Assembly (NCBI RefSeq): GCF_049532905.1
Contig: NZ_CP064032.1
Location: 4,092,001 to 4,156,000, forward strand
Direction of reading: 5' to 3'
DNA from: Dyella_B nitratireducens
GTDB taxonomy: Bacteria > Pseudomonadota > Gammaproteobacteria > Xanthomonadales > Rhodanobacteraceae
Length of the DNA stretch: 64,000 bases
Below, piece after piece: positions 17,124-26,689 of the stretch. The stretch's first letter is position 1, and each line of letters opens with the position of its first letter. The notes under the pieces are model-generated. The model ran no database searches. It saw only the letters and a program-made list of their open reading frames with translations, and was not told where the DNA came from. Made by a program: the position numbers and the translations under genes.

Positions 17124-20100
17124 TCAGATCTCCACCTCGCCTGGCGCATGTCCCCAGCGTTGCTTGATGAAGTTCTCCATCCCGTAATACAGGCTGGGCA
17201 GGATGAATAGCGTCAATAGCGTAGCGATTGGCAAACCACCCACCACCACCGTCGCCAGGCCGCGCTGCACATCAGTGCCGATGCCGGTGGCAAGCGCTGC
17301 CGGCAACATGCCGATGCTAGCTACCGTCGCCGTCATCAACACGGGACGGAAGCGCTCGGTGGCGCCGACCAGCACGGCCTCGAATAGCGACAAGCCCTCA
17401 TGTCGCACTCGATTGATGTTGGACACCATGATGATGCCGTTCTGCACCGCGACGCCGAACAACGCAATGAAGCCGACAGCCGTGGCAATGTTGAGCGTCT
17501 CGCCGCGGAAGTGCAGCGCGATCAGGCCACCCACGGTGGCCAGCGGCACCACGCCGAGCACCAGCACGGCCTGGTGGAACTTGCCAAATTCGGCAAACAA
17601 CAACACCGCCATGATGGCCATCACCAGGCCCATCACCACGATCAGTCGCGCCTGCGCACGCTGTTCGTTCTGGAAATTGCCAGCCCATTCGAGACTATAT
17701 TGGGACGGGTCGAAATGCACTTTGTCGGCGATCTGCTTCTGCGAATCGGCCAGGTATTCCGACAATGCACGATCACGATTGTCGATGCGGATGGTGAGCT
17801 CGCGCTCGCCGTTTTCGTGCGAGATGGTGCTTTCCCCTGTTGCAAGCTGGATATGCGCCACTTGCTTCAACGGCACTTGTGCGCCGGTGGCCGAGGTGAG
17901 TGGCAATTCACCCACTGCTTCGAGATTGTTGGCGACATCGTTGGAGACGCGCGCCGTGACGTTATAGACGCGATCGCCCACATACACCTGCGTGATCGGT
18001 GAACCACCGATGGCGGTCTGAATCAGATTGGTGATATCGCCGACGTTGATACCGTAGCGCGCGGCCGCATCCCGATCGGCGGTGATCGTCAGCTGCGGAA
18101 TCGGCGGCTCCTGGAAAATCGATGCGTCGGCAGTACCGCGCACGCCCTTCAACACGCCGACGATTTCGTTGCCGATACGGCGAAGCTCATGGAAATCGTC
18201 GCCATAGATGCGCAATACCAGCGGACTATGTGCGCCGCCGATCATATCGTTCTCGCCATCCACGATCGGCTGGCTGATGCCCACGCTGATGCCCGGCATC
18301 TGGTCCATGCGCGCCCTGAATTTACGCAGGAATTCAGCCTTGGTCTCACCGTGCCAGGTGCTGTAGGGGGTAAGGCCCACGGCAGCCTCGACGTGTGACG
18401 GCGTCCATGGATCGGAACCGGTATCGTTGCGGCCAAGCTGTGTCACCACATAAGACACCTCGGGAAATTCGCGCACAACCTTGCGCAGTTGCGCCGTCAT
18501 TTGGCTGGCCTTGTCCAGCGACAAGCCGGTAGGCATCTGCACCTGCAGCCACAGCGATCCTTCATCGAGGTCCGGCAGGAACTCGCGGCCGATGGTTGCG
18601 CCCAATATCAACACGCCGACGAATGCCACGATGGCAACGCCATAAGCCACCGGCAGGTTGTGCAGCAATCGGCCCAAGGTATGCGTAAAGCCTTCCTGCA
18701 GGCGCTTGAGCGGTTTGTTTTCAAATATCTTGCGCGGCTTGCGCAGGGCAAGGAACGCCAGCGCCGGCGTCAATGTAACCGTGCACAGCAGTGCCGCCAG
18801 CAGTGCGTAGCTGACGGTAAAGGCCATCGGCCGGAACAGCTTGCCTTCCGCATGCTCGAACGCAAATAACGGGAAATACGCGGTGATGATGATCAACGTC
18901 GCAAAGAAGATGGAGCGCCCGACATGACCCGTCACCAGCATCACATCGTCTTCGACCAGCACTTCCGTCGGCTTCATCTCACGCTGACGCAGGATCGCCT
19001 CGGTGACCACGATCGCACCATCCACGATCACGCCGAAGTCGATCGCGCCGAGCGAAAACAGATTCGCCGACATGTGCGTGAACTGCATCAGGATGAACAC
19101 CGTCACCAACGACATGGGAATAGCCACTGCCGCCACCAGCGCGGAACGCGGGCTGCCCAGAAACAGGATCAGCACGATGCACACCAGGCCGATGCCTTCC
19201 ATCACGGTGTGGAAGACTTTTTCCTTGGTGGCATTCACCAAGTAGTCGCGATCGATGTACGGCACGATCTTTACGTCTTGCGTCGCGAGCTGCTTGTTCA
19301 ACGCCGCCACCTTGGCGTGAACGCCGTCGAGCACGCGCGAGGGATTCTCGTACTTGAGCAGATCGACGATGCCTTCGATGGTGTCGGGATTGCTGTCCTT
19401 GCCGAGAATGCCTTCGCGCACCTGATGGCCATAGCGCAGCTTGCCGAGCTCGCGCACCAGCACGGGTACACCATTGTTCTGCGTGACGACGATGTCGCCC
19501 AGATCATTCAGCGAATGCACCATGCCGACGCCACGCACGATGTACGACTGCTCGCCACGCGTGATGCGCCCACCGCCAGCGTTGGAGGTGTTGGCGGAAA
19601 TCGCCGCCGTCACCTGGTTCACGCTTACGCCGTAGTGCAGCAGTTGCGTGGGATCCAGCTCAAGTTGGAATTCCTTGGTGAAACCGCCGAAGTTGTCGAC
19701 GTTGATGACGCCTGGTACCTGCTGCAAGGCCGGGATCACAATCCAGCGCTGGATCTCCGACAGCTCCATCAGGTTCTTCGACTTCGATTCCAGCGTGTAG
19801 CGATAGATTTCGCCGGCCGGTCCACTGACCGGGTCCAGCCCCGGCGAAACGCCCGCAGGCAGTGTGACCTGACTAAGGCGCTCCTGGACGCGCTGACGCA
19901 CCCAGTAGTCATCGGAGCCATCCTTGAACACCATGGTGATCAGCGACAGGCCGAACGTGCTGCTCGAACGCATCATCACCAAGTTCTGCGTGGTGGCCAG
20001 TTCACGTTCCAGCGGAATGGTAATCTGCTGCTCGATTTCCTCTGCCGCAAGGCCCGGTACCTGCGTGGTGACCTGCGTGGTGACATCACTCAGTTCCGGA

Positions 20101-20216
20101 TACGCCTCGATCGACAGCCGAGTCCACGAGTAGTAACCGAAACAAATGACGAGAAACGTCACCACGATGAACAGTTTTCGTTTCTCGAAACAGAAGCGGA
20201 AGAGCTGATTAATCAT
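17124..20216 (-). CDS. Heavy-metal RND efflux pump (CzcA/CusA family)
   Basis: 1030-residue inner membrane proton-driven pump with 12 helices and two large periplasmic loops. Early motifs are LSIEAYPELSDVTTQVTTQV and GLAAEEIEQQITIPLERELA. The helix-4 motif LGAIDFGVIVDGAIVVTEAI keeps the two Asp and one Glu of the proton relay in the DFG/DGA form seen in CzcA-like divalent-cation exporters, whereas Cu/Ag exporters have a different pattern. Thus Zn, Co, Cd or Ni is the more likely substrate. The ATG at 20216 has GGAG upstream and overlaps the fusion-gene stop; a GTG at 20234 is an alternative. Confidence 0.93.
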   Translation of the reverse strand: MINQLFRFCFEKRKLFIVVTFLVICFGYYSWTRLSIEAYPELSDVTTQVTTQVPGLAAEEIEQQITIPLERELATTQNLVMMRSSSTFGLSLITMVFKDGSDDYWVRQRVQERLSQVTLPAGVSPGLDPVSGPAGEIYRYTLESKSKNLMELSEIQRWIVIPALQQVPGVINVDNFGGFTKEFQLELDPTQLLHYGVSVNQVTAAISANTSNAGGGRITRGEQSYIVRGVGMVHSLNDLGDIVVTQNNGVPVLVRELGKLRYGHQVREGILGKDSNPDTIEGIVDLLKYENPSRVLDGVHAKVAALNKQLATQDVKIVPYIDRDYLVNATKEKVFHTVMEGIGLVCIVLILFLGSPRSALVAAVAIPMSLVTVFILMQFTHMSANLFSLGAIDFGVIVDGAIVVTEAILRQREMKPTEVLVEDDVMLVTGHVGRSIFFATLIIITAYFPLFAFEHAEGKLFRPMAFTVSYALLAALLCTVTLTPALAFLALRKPRKIFENKPLKRLQEGFTHTLGRLLHNLPVAYGVAIVAFVGVLILGATIGREFLPDLDEGSLWLQVQMPTGLSLDKASQMTAQLRKVVREFPEVSYVVTQLGRNDTGSDPWTPSHVEAAVGLTPYSTWHGETKAEFLRKFRARMDQMPGISVGISQPIVDGENDMIGGAHSPLVLRIYGDDFHELRRIGNEIVGVLKGVRGTADASIFQEPPIPQLTITADRDAAARYGINVGDITNLIQTAIGGSPITQVYVGDRVYNVTARVSNDVANNLEAVGELPLTSATGAQVPLKQVAHIQLATGESTISHENGERELTIRIDNRDRALSEYLADSQKQIADKVHFDPSQYSLEWAGNFQNEQRAQARLIVVMGLVMAIMAVLLFAEFGKFHQAVLVLGVVPLATVGGLIALHFRGETLNIATAVGFIALFGVAVQNGIIMVSNINRVRHEGLSLFEAVLVGATERFRPVLMTATVASIGMLPAALATGIGTDVQRGLATVVVGGLPIATLLTLFILPSLYYGMENFIKQRWGHAPGEVEI

Positions 20217-21336
20217 TGAGCAGCACTCCGCCACGGACGATCACGCGATCGCCCGACTTCAAGCCCTTAAGCACGCGCGTATCACCGGATTCGTCGTAGC
20301 TAAGGTCCACGGTGCGGCGCTCGAACGCCCATGGCGATACTTCAACAAACACGCTGATGTTGTCGTTGTTCATCAACAGGGCGGACTCGGGTACGAACAC
20401 CTGCACCGGTTGCGGTACGTCAATGTTGACGTTGGCGTACATGTTGGGCTTGAGCTTGTCGCCTACATTGGCAAACACGGCACGCACCAGGTCGCGGCGC
20501 GTATCCGCCTGCAGTACCGGACTCACGAAAGCGACCGTGCCATGGAACGCCTGGCCCGGATACGCTGACAGCGCTGCATCCACCTTGTCGCCTTTGGCAA
20601 CCAGCCCCACATCGCTTTCCGGCACGTTGGCAGTGATCCACACCGAATCAAGATTCGAGATGGTCAGCATCGCCGCGGTGGCATCGTTGACGTATGTACC
20701 AGGCGACACCGTCAGCGCGGTGACGTAACCGCTGGTCGGCGCCACGACCTGCATCAATCGTTGAGCTGCGGCATCCTGCGTGCCACCCACGGCGGTGAGG
20801 CGGGTCTGCGCGCGCTTGAATTCGGCCAGTGCCTGGTTGTAGCCGCTCTGCGCCGATTCCAGATCTTTGGTGGCATTGCCGCCGGCCGCTTTTACAACGC
20901 GTGCGCGATCGAGCGTTTTCTTCGCAAGATCCAGCGCATCCCGCGCCTTTGCAACATCGGCATCGGCTTGTGCGAAATCGCCGGAGTCAATGACGGCCAG
21001 CAGCTGGCCTTTATTGACACGGTCACCTAGCCCCACCTTCAACTCCATCACCTTGCCGGTGAGTGGCGGCAATACGTTGGCCGTGTGCGTCGGGTCGGCT
21101 TCTACGTTGCCTGGAAACGTCATCGCGTGTGGCGCCTGGCGTGATTCCACCGGCTGTACCACGAGCTCTTTGCGCAGCGGGGAGCCATCCGGCACCTTGA
21201 TCAGGCCGTTCTCGACGGTGAAGGCCGGCGGCTGGTCAGCCTCTTGATGGGAGCCGTGCGAGCAGGCTGCCAGGGTCAGAGCGAGAGTGATGGCGACCGA
21301 CAGTCGGCGTCCATGTGTTTTCAGCAGGTGAAGCAT
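20209..21336 (-). CDS. Periplasmic membrane fusion protein of the RND efflux system
   Basis: 375-residue adaptor linking pump and outer channel. It has a lipoprotein signal (RRLSVAITLALTLAAC), a barrel-sandwich lipoyl half (VLPPLTGKVMELKVGLGDRV), an alpha-hairpin (ADVAKARDALDLAKKTLDRA), the second lipoyl half (VVAPTSGYVTALTVSPGTYV) and a beta-barrel domain with VWITANVPESDVGLV. GGGGA lies eight bases ahead of ATG 21336; the upstream ATG at 21351 is less supported. First gene of the operon. The end overlaps the pump start (ATGATTAA). Confidence 0.9.
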   Translation of the reverse strand: MLHLLKTHGRRLSVAITLALTLAACSHGSHQEADQPPAFTVENGLIKVPDGSPLRKELVVQPVESRQAPHAMTFPGNVEADPTHTANVLPPLTGKVMELKVGLGDRVNKGQLLAVIDSGDFAQADADVAKARDALDLAKKTLDRARVVKAAGGNATKDLESAQSGYNQALAEFKRAQTRLTAVGGTQDAAAQRLMQVVAPTSGYVTALTVSPGTYVNDATAAMLTISNLDSVWITANVPESDVGLVAKGDKVDAALSAYPGQAFHGTVAFVSPVLQADTRRDLVRAVFANVGDKLKPNMYANVNIDVPQPVQVFVPESALLMNNDNISVFVEVSPWAFERRTVDLSYDESGDTRVLKGLKSGDRVIVRGGVLLND

Positions 21337-21351
21337 CGTTTTGTTCCCCAT

Positions 21352-21548
21352 CGATTCGGCGCCATGGCGCTTACTGCAGCCACAAGGCCACAGCCGTGTT
21401 GCAAAACGGTGAAGGGGACAAGGCAAAGCCTTGCGTGCCCCGGACCGCGGTTTGGCCGTCCAAGACCACCGCCTCCGGGTCACGCGGGGCGGCAGTCAGC
21501 TAAACGGACTAATAGTCGGAGGTTCGGCTTGCGTATGACTGTCCAAGT
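21352..21548 (-). promoter_or_regulatory. Untranslated leader of the RND operon with predicted stem-loops
   Basis: No gene between the fusion protein and the phosphate-transporter stop. The minus strand can form nested GC-rich hairpins: GGGGACAAGGC at 21414-21424 pairs with GCCTTGCGTGCCCC near 21428-21441, and GGACCGCGGTTT near 21442 pairs with a GGCCGTCC arm. Promoter and metal-responsive control elements are expected here, but I recognise no known riboswitch. Confidence 0.3.
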
Positions 21549-23219
21549 TCAGGCTTTTCCTTCTGCAACGGCGTGATGGTGTCCATTGGGCTGCACCAGC
21601 CGGCCCTGTAGCAGGCCGGCGCGTTCCAATGGCAGGTAGGCAATGGCCGCCAGATGCGAATGAATACGGCGCAAATCGCGCAGGATGCGGAGGTACACGT
21701 CGCCACCGCCACCGTCTCGCTGCTGACGCAGCTCGCGGATGTGTCGGTCGGAGGCGTCGTTTTCCAGGCGCCACAGCAATTCCTTGCGCTCCATCAATTG
21801 CTGGGCGGCGCGCAGATCCCCGCGCATGAACACCGCAAGGCCCAGGCGCAGGCTTTCCATGATCTGCGCGTGCATGGCGGCAAGATCCTGGATGTCGTCG
21901 GCCGAGAAATCCTGGCCGCTTTGGGCTTTCTTGGCGGCGAATTCCACCAGGTTGTTGGCGGTGATATCGCCGATGTGCTCGATGTTGATGACGAACGCGT
22001 GGATTTCCTGGCTGCGCTCGCCGTCTTCTTCGTTCAACGCTTCGCCGCCGAGGTCGGCCAAGTACTGTCGGATGGCGACACCGAGGCGGTCCAGATAGGG
22101 GTCCTTCTTGCTGATGGCGGCGGCACGCACGCTGTCGTCCTTGCCGAAGATCTCGACCAGGCCCTTCAACATGTCTTCGACCATGTCGGCCATGCGCATG
22201 GATTCACGCTGTGCGTTCACCAGCGCTACACCGGCGCTTTCCAGCGCGGCCTCTTCCAGATACAGCGGCATGCCCGGATCGGCCGGCTGTGGCGGCTCAG
22301 GCAGCAACCGTACCAGCCATTGCGCGAGCTTGTTCACCGGCAGCAGGAAAATCAGCGCCAAAGCAAGATTGAAGGCGGTGTGAAAATTCACGGCGACACG
22401 CGCAGGCGCATCGCCCAGCGTCGACAGCCAGTGCGCCATCGGGTGCAGCAGCGGCAGGCAGATAACGCAGCCAAATGCTCGCACCAGCAGGTTACCCAGC
22501 GGCAACCGGCGCGCGACCGGCGTATGTGCTTCAAGCAAGGCCGGCAAGGTGCTGCCGAGATTGGCGCCGAGCACCAGCGCCATCGCACCCGTCGCATCGA
22601 CCACTCCGCCGGTGGCAAGCGACACGATCAGCAGCACCACGGCCACACTGGAATGGCACATCCAGGTCAGCAGAGCAGCGACCAGTACAGCGATAACTGG
22701 CTCGTCTGCGAGTGCCTGCATGCCCGCCTTGAGCAACTGCGCGTTTTCCATCGGCGCCATGGTCAGTACGAGCAGATGCAGGGACAACAGCATCAGGCCC
22801 AGGCCGATACCGACACGGCCGATGTTTTCATAGCGCACATCATCCGTGCGTCGGTGCAAGGCGGTACCGAACAAAATCAAAATCGGTGCGATCAGCGCGA
22901 TATTGAACGACATCACCTGCACGATCAGCGTAGTGCCGACGTTGGCGCCGAGCATCACCGCGAGACCCGGGGCGAGCCCAAGCATGCCGCTGGCAGCAAA
23001 CGAGGTAGCCATCATGCCGGTAGCAGTACTGCTCTGCAGCAGCGCAGTGATGCAGATGCCGAACGCAAAAGCGCTCGGCCGGGTGCCGAGAAAACGGCCT
23101 AGCGAACGGCGCAGCATGCTGCCGTAACCGCGCAGTACGCCGCTGGTGACCATGTGCGTACCCCACAAGAGCAGGGCGACATAGCCGGCGATGTCGAAGA
23201 GTGCGAAGGTGCCTTTCAT
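21549..23219 (-). CDS. Na/Pi cotransporter family protein with PhoU-like C-terminal domain
   Basis: 556-residue membrane protein of the NptA/YjbB type. The N-terminal part has two Na/Pi-cotransporter repeats carrying QSSTATGMMATSFAASGML and the second-copy MCHSSVAVVLLIVSLATGGV (QSS- and SSVA-type motifs). The last 200 residues are a helical PhoU-like domain (ALVNAQRESMRMADMVEDML, EHIGDITANNLVEFA). It probably exports or balances phosphate. The start at 23219 (MKGTFALFDIAGYVALLLWG) is chosen because the longer ORF begins inside a palindromic repeat. Confidence 0.88.
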   Translation of the reverse strand: MKGTFALFDIAGYVALLLWGTHMVTSGVLRGYGSMLRRSLGRFLGTRPSAFAFGICITALLQSSTATGMMATSFAASGMLGLAPGLAVMLGANVGTTLIVQVMSFNIALIAPILILFGTALHRRTDDVRYENIGRVGIGLGLMLLSLHLLVLTMAPMENAQLLKAGMQALADEPVIAVLVAALLTWMCHSSVAVVLLIVSLATGGVVDATGAMALVLGANLGSTLPALLEAHTPVARRLPLGNLLVRAFGCVICLPLLHPMAHWLSTLGDAPARVAVNFHTAFNLALALIFLLPVNKLAQWLVRLLPEPPQPADPGMPLYLEEAALESAGVALVNAQRESMRMADMVEDMLKGLVEIFGKDDSVRAAAISKKDPYLDRLGVAIRQYLADLGGEALNEEDGERSQEIHAFVINIEHIGDITANNLVEFAAKKAQSGQDFSADDIQDLAAMHAQIMESLRLGLAVFMRGDLRAAQQLMERKELLWRLENDASDRHIRELRQQRDGGGGDVYLRILRDLRRIHSHLAAIAYLPLERAGLLQGRLVQPNGHHHAVAEGKA

Positions 23220-23258
23220 GGCCGGCCTCCCAAAAATTTCAACGTTGGTAGGTGCGAA

Positions 23259-23336
23259 CGTAGGTTGGGTTAGCGCAGCGTAACCCAACGTATTCGCGCG
23301 ATATCGTTGGGTTACGCTGCGCTAACCCAACCTACG
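23259..23336. repeat. Palindromic intergenic repeat, family B copy 1
   Basis: Inverted repeat with arms CGTAGGTTGGGTTAGCGCAG and CTGCGCTAACCCAACCTACG; each arm also contains its own inner stem (GTTGGGTT with AACCCAAC). Copies 2 and 3 are at 52968-53045 and 56430-56507. It lies between mgtA and the Na/Pi gene. Confidence 0.85.
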
Positions 23337-23357
23337 GAAAAATAAACCGCGGTGGTA

Positions 23358-26012
23358 TTACAACCATCCCCGGTAACGGCGCATATAAAGCACCTTCACC
23401 GCCTGCGTCAGCGCACAGTAAGCCACCACGGTGGCCGCCAGCCAGCCGAAATACGCATCGGGCAAATGCACCATGCCGATCTTCGTGCCGATCCCAGTGA
23501 ACGGGATGACCATGCCGATCACGATGATCGCCGTCGTGAGGCCCAATACCGGCGCCGCGGCCACGCTCTGCAGGAACGGAATCCGGCGCGTGCGGATCAT
23601 ATGCACCACCAGCGTCTGCGTGAGCAGGCTCTCGATAAACCAGCCCGACTGGAACAGTGATTGATGCTCCCCGGCGTTGGCACCGAATACAAACCACAAC
23701 AGCAGAAACGTCGTGATATCGAAGATCGAGCTGGTCGGGCCGATCCACACCATGAAGCGGCCAATGTCGCTGGCATCCCATTTGCGCGGCTTACGCAGAT
23801 ATTCCTCATCCATGCGGTCGAACGGAATCGACAACTGAGAAATGTCATACAGCAGATTCAGCACCAGCACCTGCAACGGCAGCATTGGCAGGAACGGCAG
23901 GAAGAAACTCGCCACCACCATGCTGAGTACGTTGCCGAAGTTGGAGCTGGCAGTCATCTTGATGTACTTGATGATATTGCCGAAGGTAATGCGGCCTTCC
24001 ACCACCCCCTCCTCCAGCACCATCAAGTTCTTTTCCAACAGGATGATGTCGGCCGATTCCTTGGCGATATCGGTGGCGGTATCCACCGAGATGCCGACGT
24101 CCGCTTCGCGCAAGGCGGGGGCATCGTTGATGCCATCGCCGAGGAAGCCCACCGTGTGACCCTGGCGCTGCAGCGATTTCACCACGCGCGCCTTCTGCAG
24201 CGGCGACATCTTGGCGAACACGGTAGTGCGCTTCACCAAGTCATCGAGCGCGGCATCATCCAACGGTTCGATGTCACGGCCTTGCGCGGAGTTCTCCACG
24301 TTCAGGCCAACCTCGCGGCAGATCTTGCGCGTCACCGCTTCGTTGTCGCCGGTGATCACCTTCACTTCCACGCCGTGATGGTGAAGCGCCGCAATGGCGG
24401 TAGCTGCCGTGTCCTTCGGCGGATCGAGGAAGGCGAGGCAACCGACCGCGGTCAGCTCGGTTTCGTCGGCCACGCCATAGGCGCGATTGCTCGGCGGCTG
24501 TTGCTTGATCGCCACCACCAGCACGCGCAGACCATCCTCGTTGAGGCGGCGCGTCATCGCCTTGATTTCGCGGCGGCGCTCTTCCGTCATCGGTACGATC
24601 TCGTCACCGCGCCGCTCGGTGGAGGAAATGGCCAGCATCTCTTCCACCGCGCCCTTGCACACCAGCAGGTTGTGGCCGTCGCCATTGGCGAGCACCACCG
24701 ACATGCGGCGACGTTGGAAGTCGAACGGGATTTCGTCTACTACACGGTAACGCGACACGATCGGTTCCAGATCGCGATGCGCCAGCACGGCCTTGTCCAT
24801 CAGGTTCTTCAAACCGGTCTGGAAGTGGCTGTTGAGATAACCGTATTCCAGGGCGTCATCCGAATCTTCGCCATCCAGGTCGAGGTGGCGTTCCAGCACG
24901 ATCTTGTCGAGCGTCAGCGTGCCGGTCTTGTCCGTGCACAACACGTCCATCGCGCCGAAGTTCTGGATCGCATTCAAACGCTTCACCACCACCTTGCGCT
25001 TGGACATCGCCATGGCGCCCTTGGCGAGGTTGGCCGTGACAATCAACGGCAGCATCTCTGGCGTGAGGCCCACGGCTACCGACAGCGCGAACATCAGCGC
25101 CTCGAGAAAACCGTGCTTGTACCACTGGATGCCCAGCACCACCGGCACCATCACCAGCATGAAGCGGATCAGCAGCCAGCTCACGCTCTTTACGCCGCGA
25201 TCGAAGCTGGTCTGCACTCGCTCGCCGACAATGGTGCTGGCCAACGACCCCAAGTAGGTACGCGAACCCGTCGCTACCGCCACCGCAGTGGCCGAACCGC
25301 TCACCACGTTGGTGCCCATGTAGCAAACGGTAGGCAGGTCCAGCGGATTACCTTTCTGCGCGCCGTGCTCGCCGGCTTCCACCACGTGTGCCTGCGCTGG
25401 GCCGGCCTTTTCCACCGGCAGGGATTCACCGGTGAGGATCGCCTGGCTGATGAACAAGTCCTTGGCGGTAAGCAAGCGCAGATCCGCAGGCACCATGTCG
25501 CCCGCCGCCAGATGCACGAGGTCGCCGACCACCAGCTCGTTCACCGGTACTTCGATGCGCTCGCTGTGGCCATCCGAGGCACGTCGCGTCACCGTGGCGG
25601 TATTGCGCACCATCGCCTTGAGCTTTTCCGCCGCCTGCGAGGAGCGGTATTCCTGGCTGAAGCTCAGCAGCACGCTGATGCCCACCATCACCGCGATGAT
25701 GACCGGGCCTGACAGGTCATCCGGCGTTACGAACACCTGCACCACCGCCAGGATCACCAGCACGATGATGAAAGGGTTGTTGAAGGCGCGCAGCAGCTGC
25801 ACCGACCAGTGCGGCGGCTTCTCGTGCGATACCTCGTTGATGCCGTCGCGTTCGAGGCGTTCGGTGATCTGTTCTTCGTCGAGACCAGCCAGGCTGGTGT
25901 CCAGGCCGCTCAGCAAGGCTTCGTTTTCGCGGAATGCATCCTGCGCGGCTGCCACATGCTGGGGTGCTGCCGCAGTCTTGGCTTTGGCCGCCTGGGTGAC
26001 TCGGTTCATCAT
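23358..26012 (-). CDS. mgtA: Magnesium-translocating P-type ATPase (MgtA/MgtB)
   Basis: 884-residue P-type ATPase that imports Mg2+. Markers are the A-domain TGES motif (LTGESLPVEKAG), the phosphorylation site CTDKTGTLTLDKIV, the P-domain VKVITGDNEAVTRKI and the hinge GDGINDAPALREADVGISVD. The C-terminal helices (NLLYDISQLSIPFDRMDEE) are Mg-ATPase specific. The start at 26012 (MMNRVTQ) has GGAAG upstream. A leader of about 570 bases with a small ORF and two stem-loops precedes it, suggesting Mg2+-dependent control as in the enteric mgtA leader. Confidence 0.95.
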   Translation of the reverse strand: MMNRVTQAAKAKTAAAPQHVAAAQDAFRENEALLSGLDTSLAGLDEEQITERLERDGINEVSHEKPPHWSVQLLRAFNNPFIIVLVILAVVQVFVTPDDLSGPVIIAVMVGISVLLSFSQEYRSSQAAEKLKAMVRNTATVTRRASDGHSERIEVPVNELVVGDLVHLAAGDMVPADLRLLTAKDLFISQAILTGESLPVEKAGPAQAHVVEAGEHGAQKGNPLDLPTVCYMGTNVVSGSATAVAVATGSRTYLGSLASTIVGERVQTSFDRGVKSVSWLLIRFMLVMVPVVLGIQWYKHGFLEALMFALSVAVGLTPEMLPLIVTANLAKGAMAMSKRKVVVKRLNAIQNFGAMDVLCTDKTGTLTLDKIVLERHLDLDGEDSDDALEYGYLNSHFQTGLKNLMDKAVLAHRDLEPIVSRYRVVDEIPFDFQRRRMSVVLANGDGHNLLVCKGAVEEMLAISSTERRGDEIVPMTEERRREIKAMTRRLNEDGLRVLVVAIKQQPPSNRAYGVADETELTAVGCLAFLDPPKDTAATAIAALHHHGVEVKVITGDNEAVTRKICREVGLNVENSAQGRDIEPLDDAALDDLVKRTTVFAKMSPLQKARVVKSLQRQGHTVGFLGDGINDAPALREADVGISVDTATDIAKESADIILLEKNLMVLEEGVVEGRITFGNIIKYIKMTASSNFGNVLSMVVASFFLPFLPMLPLQVLVLNLLYDISQLSIPFDRMDEEYLRKPRKWDASDIGRFMVWIGPTSSIFDITTFLLLWFVFGANAGEHQSLFQSGWFIESLLTQTLVVHMIRTRRIPFLQSVAAAPVLGLTTAIIVIGMVIPFTGIGTKIGMVHLPDAYFGWLAATVVAYCALTQAVKVLYMRRYRGWL

Positions 26013-26090
26013 CGCTCGCTTCCGTGGGATCAAGTTGTTGCGACGGAGGCAAGCTTTAAGGAAAGGCCCGCCCCCTCAGGGCAATCCGCG

Positions 26091-26130
26091 GCCAGGACGA
26101 CGCCCCGCGGACCGGCGTTGCGGTCCTGGC
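26091..26130 (-). promoter_or_regulatory. Stem-loop in the mgtA leader
   Basis: GCCAGGAC (26091-26098) pairs with GTCCTGGC (26123-26130), and inside it ACGCC (26100-26104) pairs with GGCGT (26114-26118). It lies between the leader ORF stop and the mgtA start. It could be the structure that is switched by translation of the leader ORF or by Mg2+; no run of Us follows. Confidence 0.5.
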
Positions 26131-26164
26131 GGAGGCCACCCTTTATGAAGCCGCGGATGACGCA

Positions 26165-26356
26165 TTAGTGACTTGATACCAAATGAAGATGACGGGACGT
26201 GCGTGCCACATCGGCCTGGGCACGCTCGACCGCCTGCCGCGGGGTCAGTGGCTGGGGAACGGTGACGGTGATAACGGGACGCACGGCTTGACGGCGGCCA
26301 GCCAGGGAAAACCGGCCCGCGGTGCGGAAACGAAAGAAATCGCGAAGGAGCTTCAT
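26165..26356 (-). CDS. Small ORF in the mgtA leader, candidate leader peptide
   Basis: 63-codon ORF, product beginning MKLLRDFFRFRTAGRFSLAG, then a segment with TVTVPQPLTPRQAVERAQAD and a C-terminus ending HLHLVSSH. A GAGGAG lies eight bases ahead of the ATG, which supports translation. It lies wholly within the mgtA leader, downstream of the promoter candidate at 26588-26616 and upstream of the 26091-26130 hairpin. It has two proline codons in the middle, a feature of the short ORFs that control mgtA in enterics, but it is longer than MgtL and not homologous by eye. It may instead be a free small protein. Confidence 0.5.
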   Translation of the reverse strand: MKLLRDFFRFRTAGRFSLAGRRQAVRPVITVTVPQPLTPRQAVERAQADVARTSRHLHLVSSH

Positions 26357-26428
26357 TGGCCCATCTCCTCATTCGGTGCCCGCGGCACCGTGAGGGTTAG
26401 GCCGGACTTCCCTAGTCGAGGAAAGCGC

Positions 26429-26451
26429 CGGCCAACCGCTGGCGGTTGCCG
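26429..26451 (-). promoter_or_regulatory. Second stem-loop in the mgtA leader
   Basis: CGGCCAACCGC (26429-26439) pairs with GCGGTTGCCG (26442-26451) with one bulged base. It lies upstream of the small leader ORF. Confidence 0.35.
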
Positions 26452-26587
26452 CGAACGATCAGCTTGTTATGCAATGCCGGCACCCGATGCTCGCGGATGT
26501 CGACGTTGCGACTAGGGTAAACGTCCATATGCCTTGGTTAGTTCGGACAGAGGCCCGGCCGGTCGTACTGCGCCGGTGGGCGCGGGA

Positions 26588-26616
26588 ATTGTCTTGCTGC
26601 GGTGCGAAACTGTCAA
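26588..26616 (-). promoter_or_regulatory. Candidate sigma-70 promoter for mgtA
   Basis: On the minus strand TTGACA (26616-26611) is followed after 17 bases by GACAAT (26593-26588). The -35 is perfect and the -10 matches four of six positions. It lies about 580 bases upstream of mgtA and 230 upstream of the leader ORF. Confidence 0.5.
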
Positions 26617-26689
26617 GCCTTGGTCATAAACTTTTTCGCGATTCACTAAATCTGTCATCAAGCAAACGGCCAATGAGGATGATGAAAGG

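Noticed and set aside
23661..25712. 683-codon open frame opposite mgtA
   Set aside because: Antisense shadow of mgtA; the composition (His, Arg, Gln) is the usual result of reading a high-GC gene backwards.
26400..26460. Known Mg2+ riboswitch (M-box)
   Set aside because: The conserved M-box core is not visible; only generic stem-loops can be shown.
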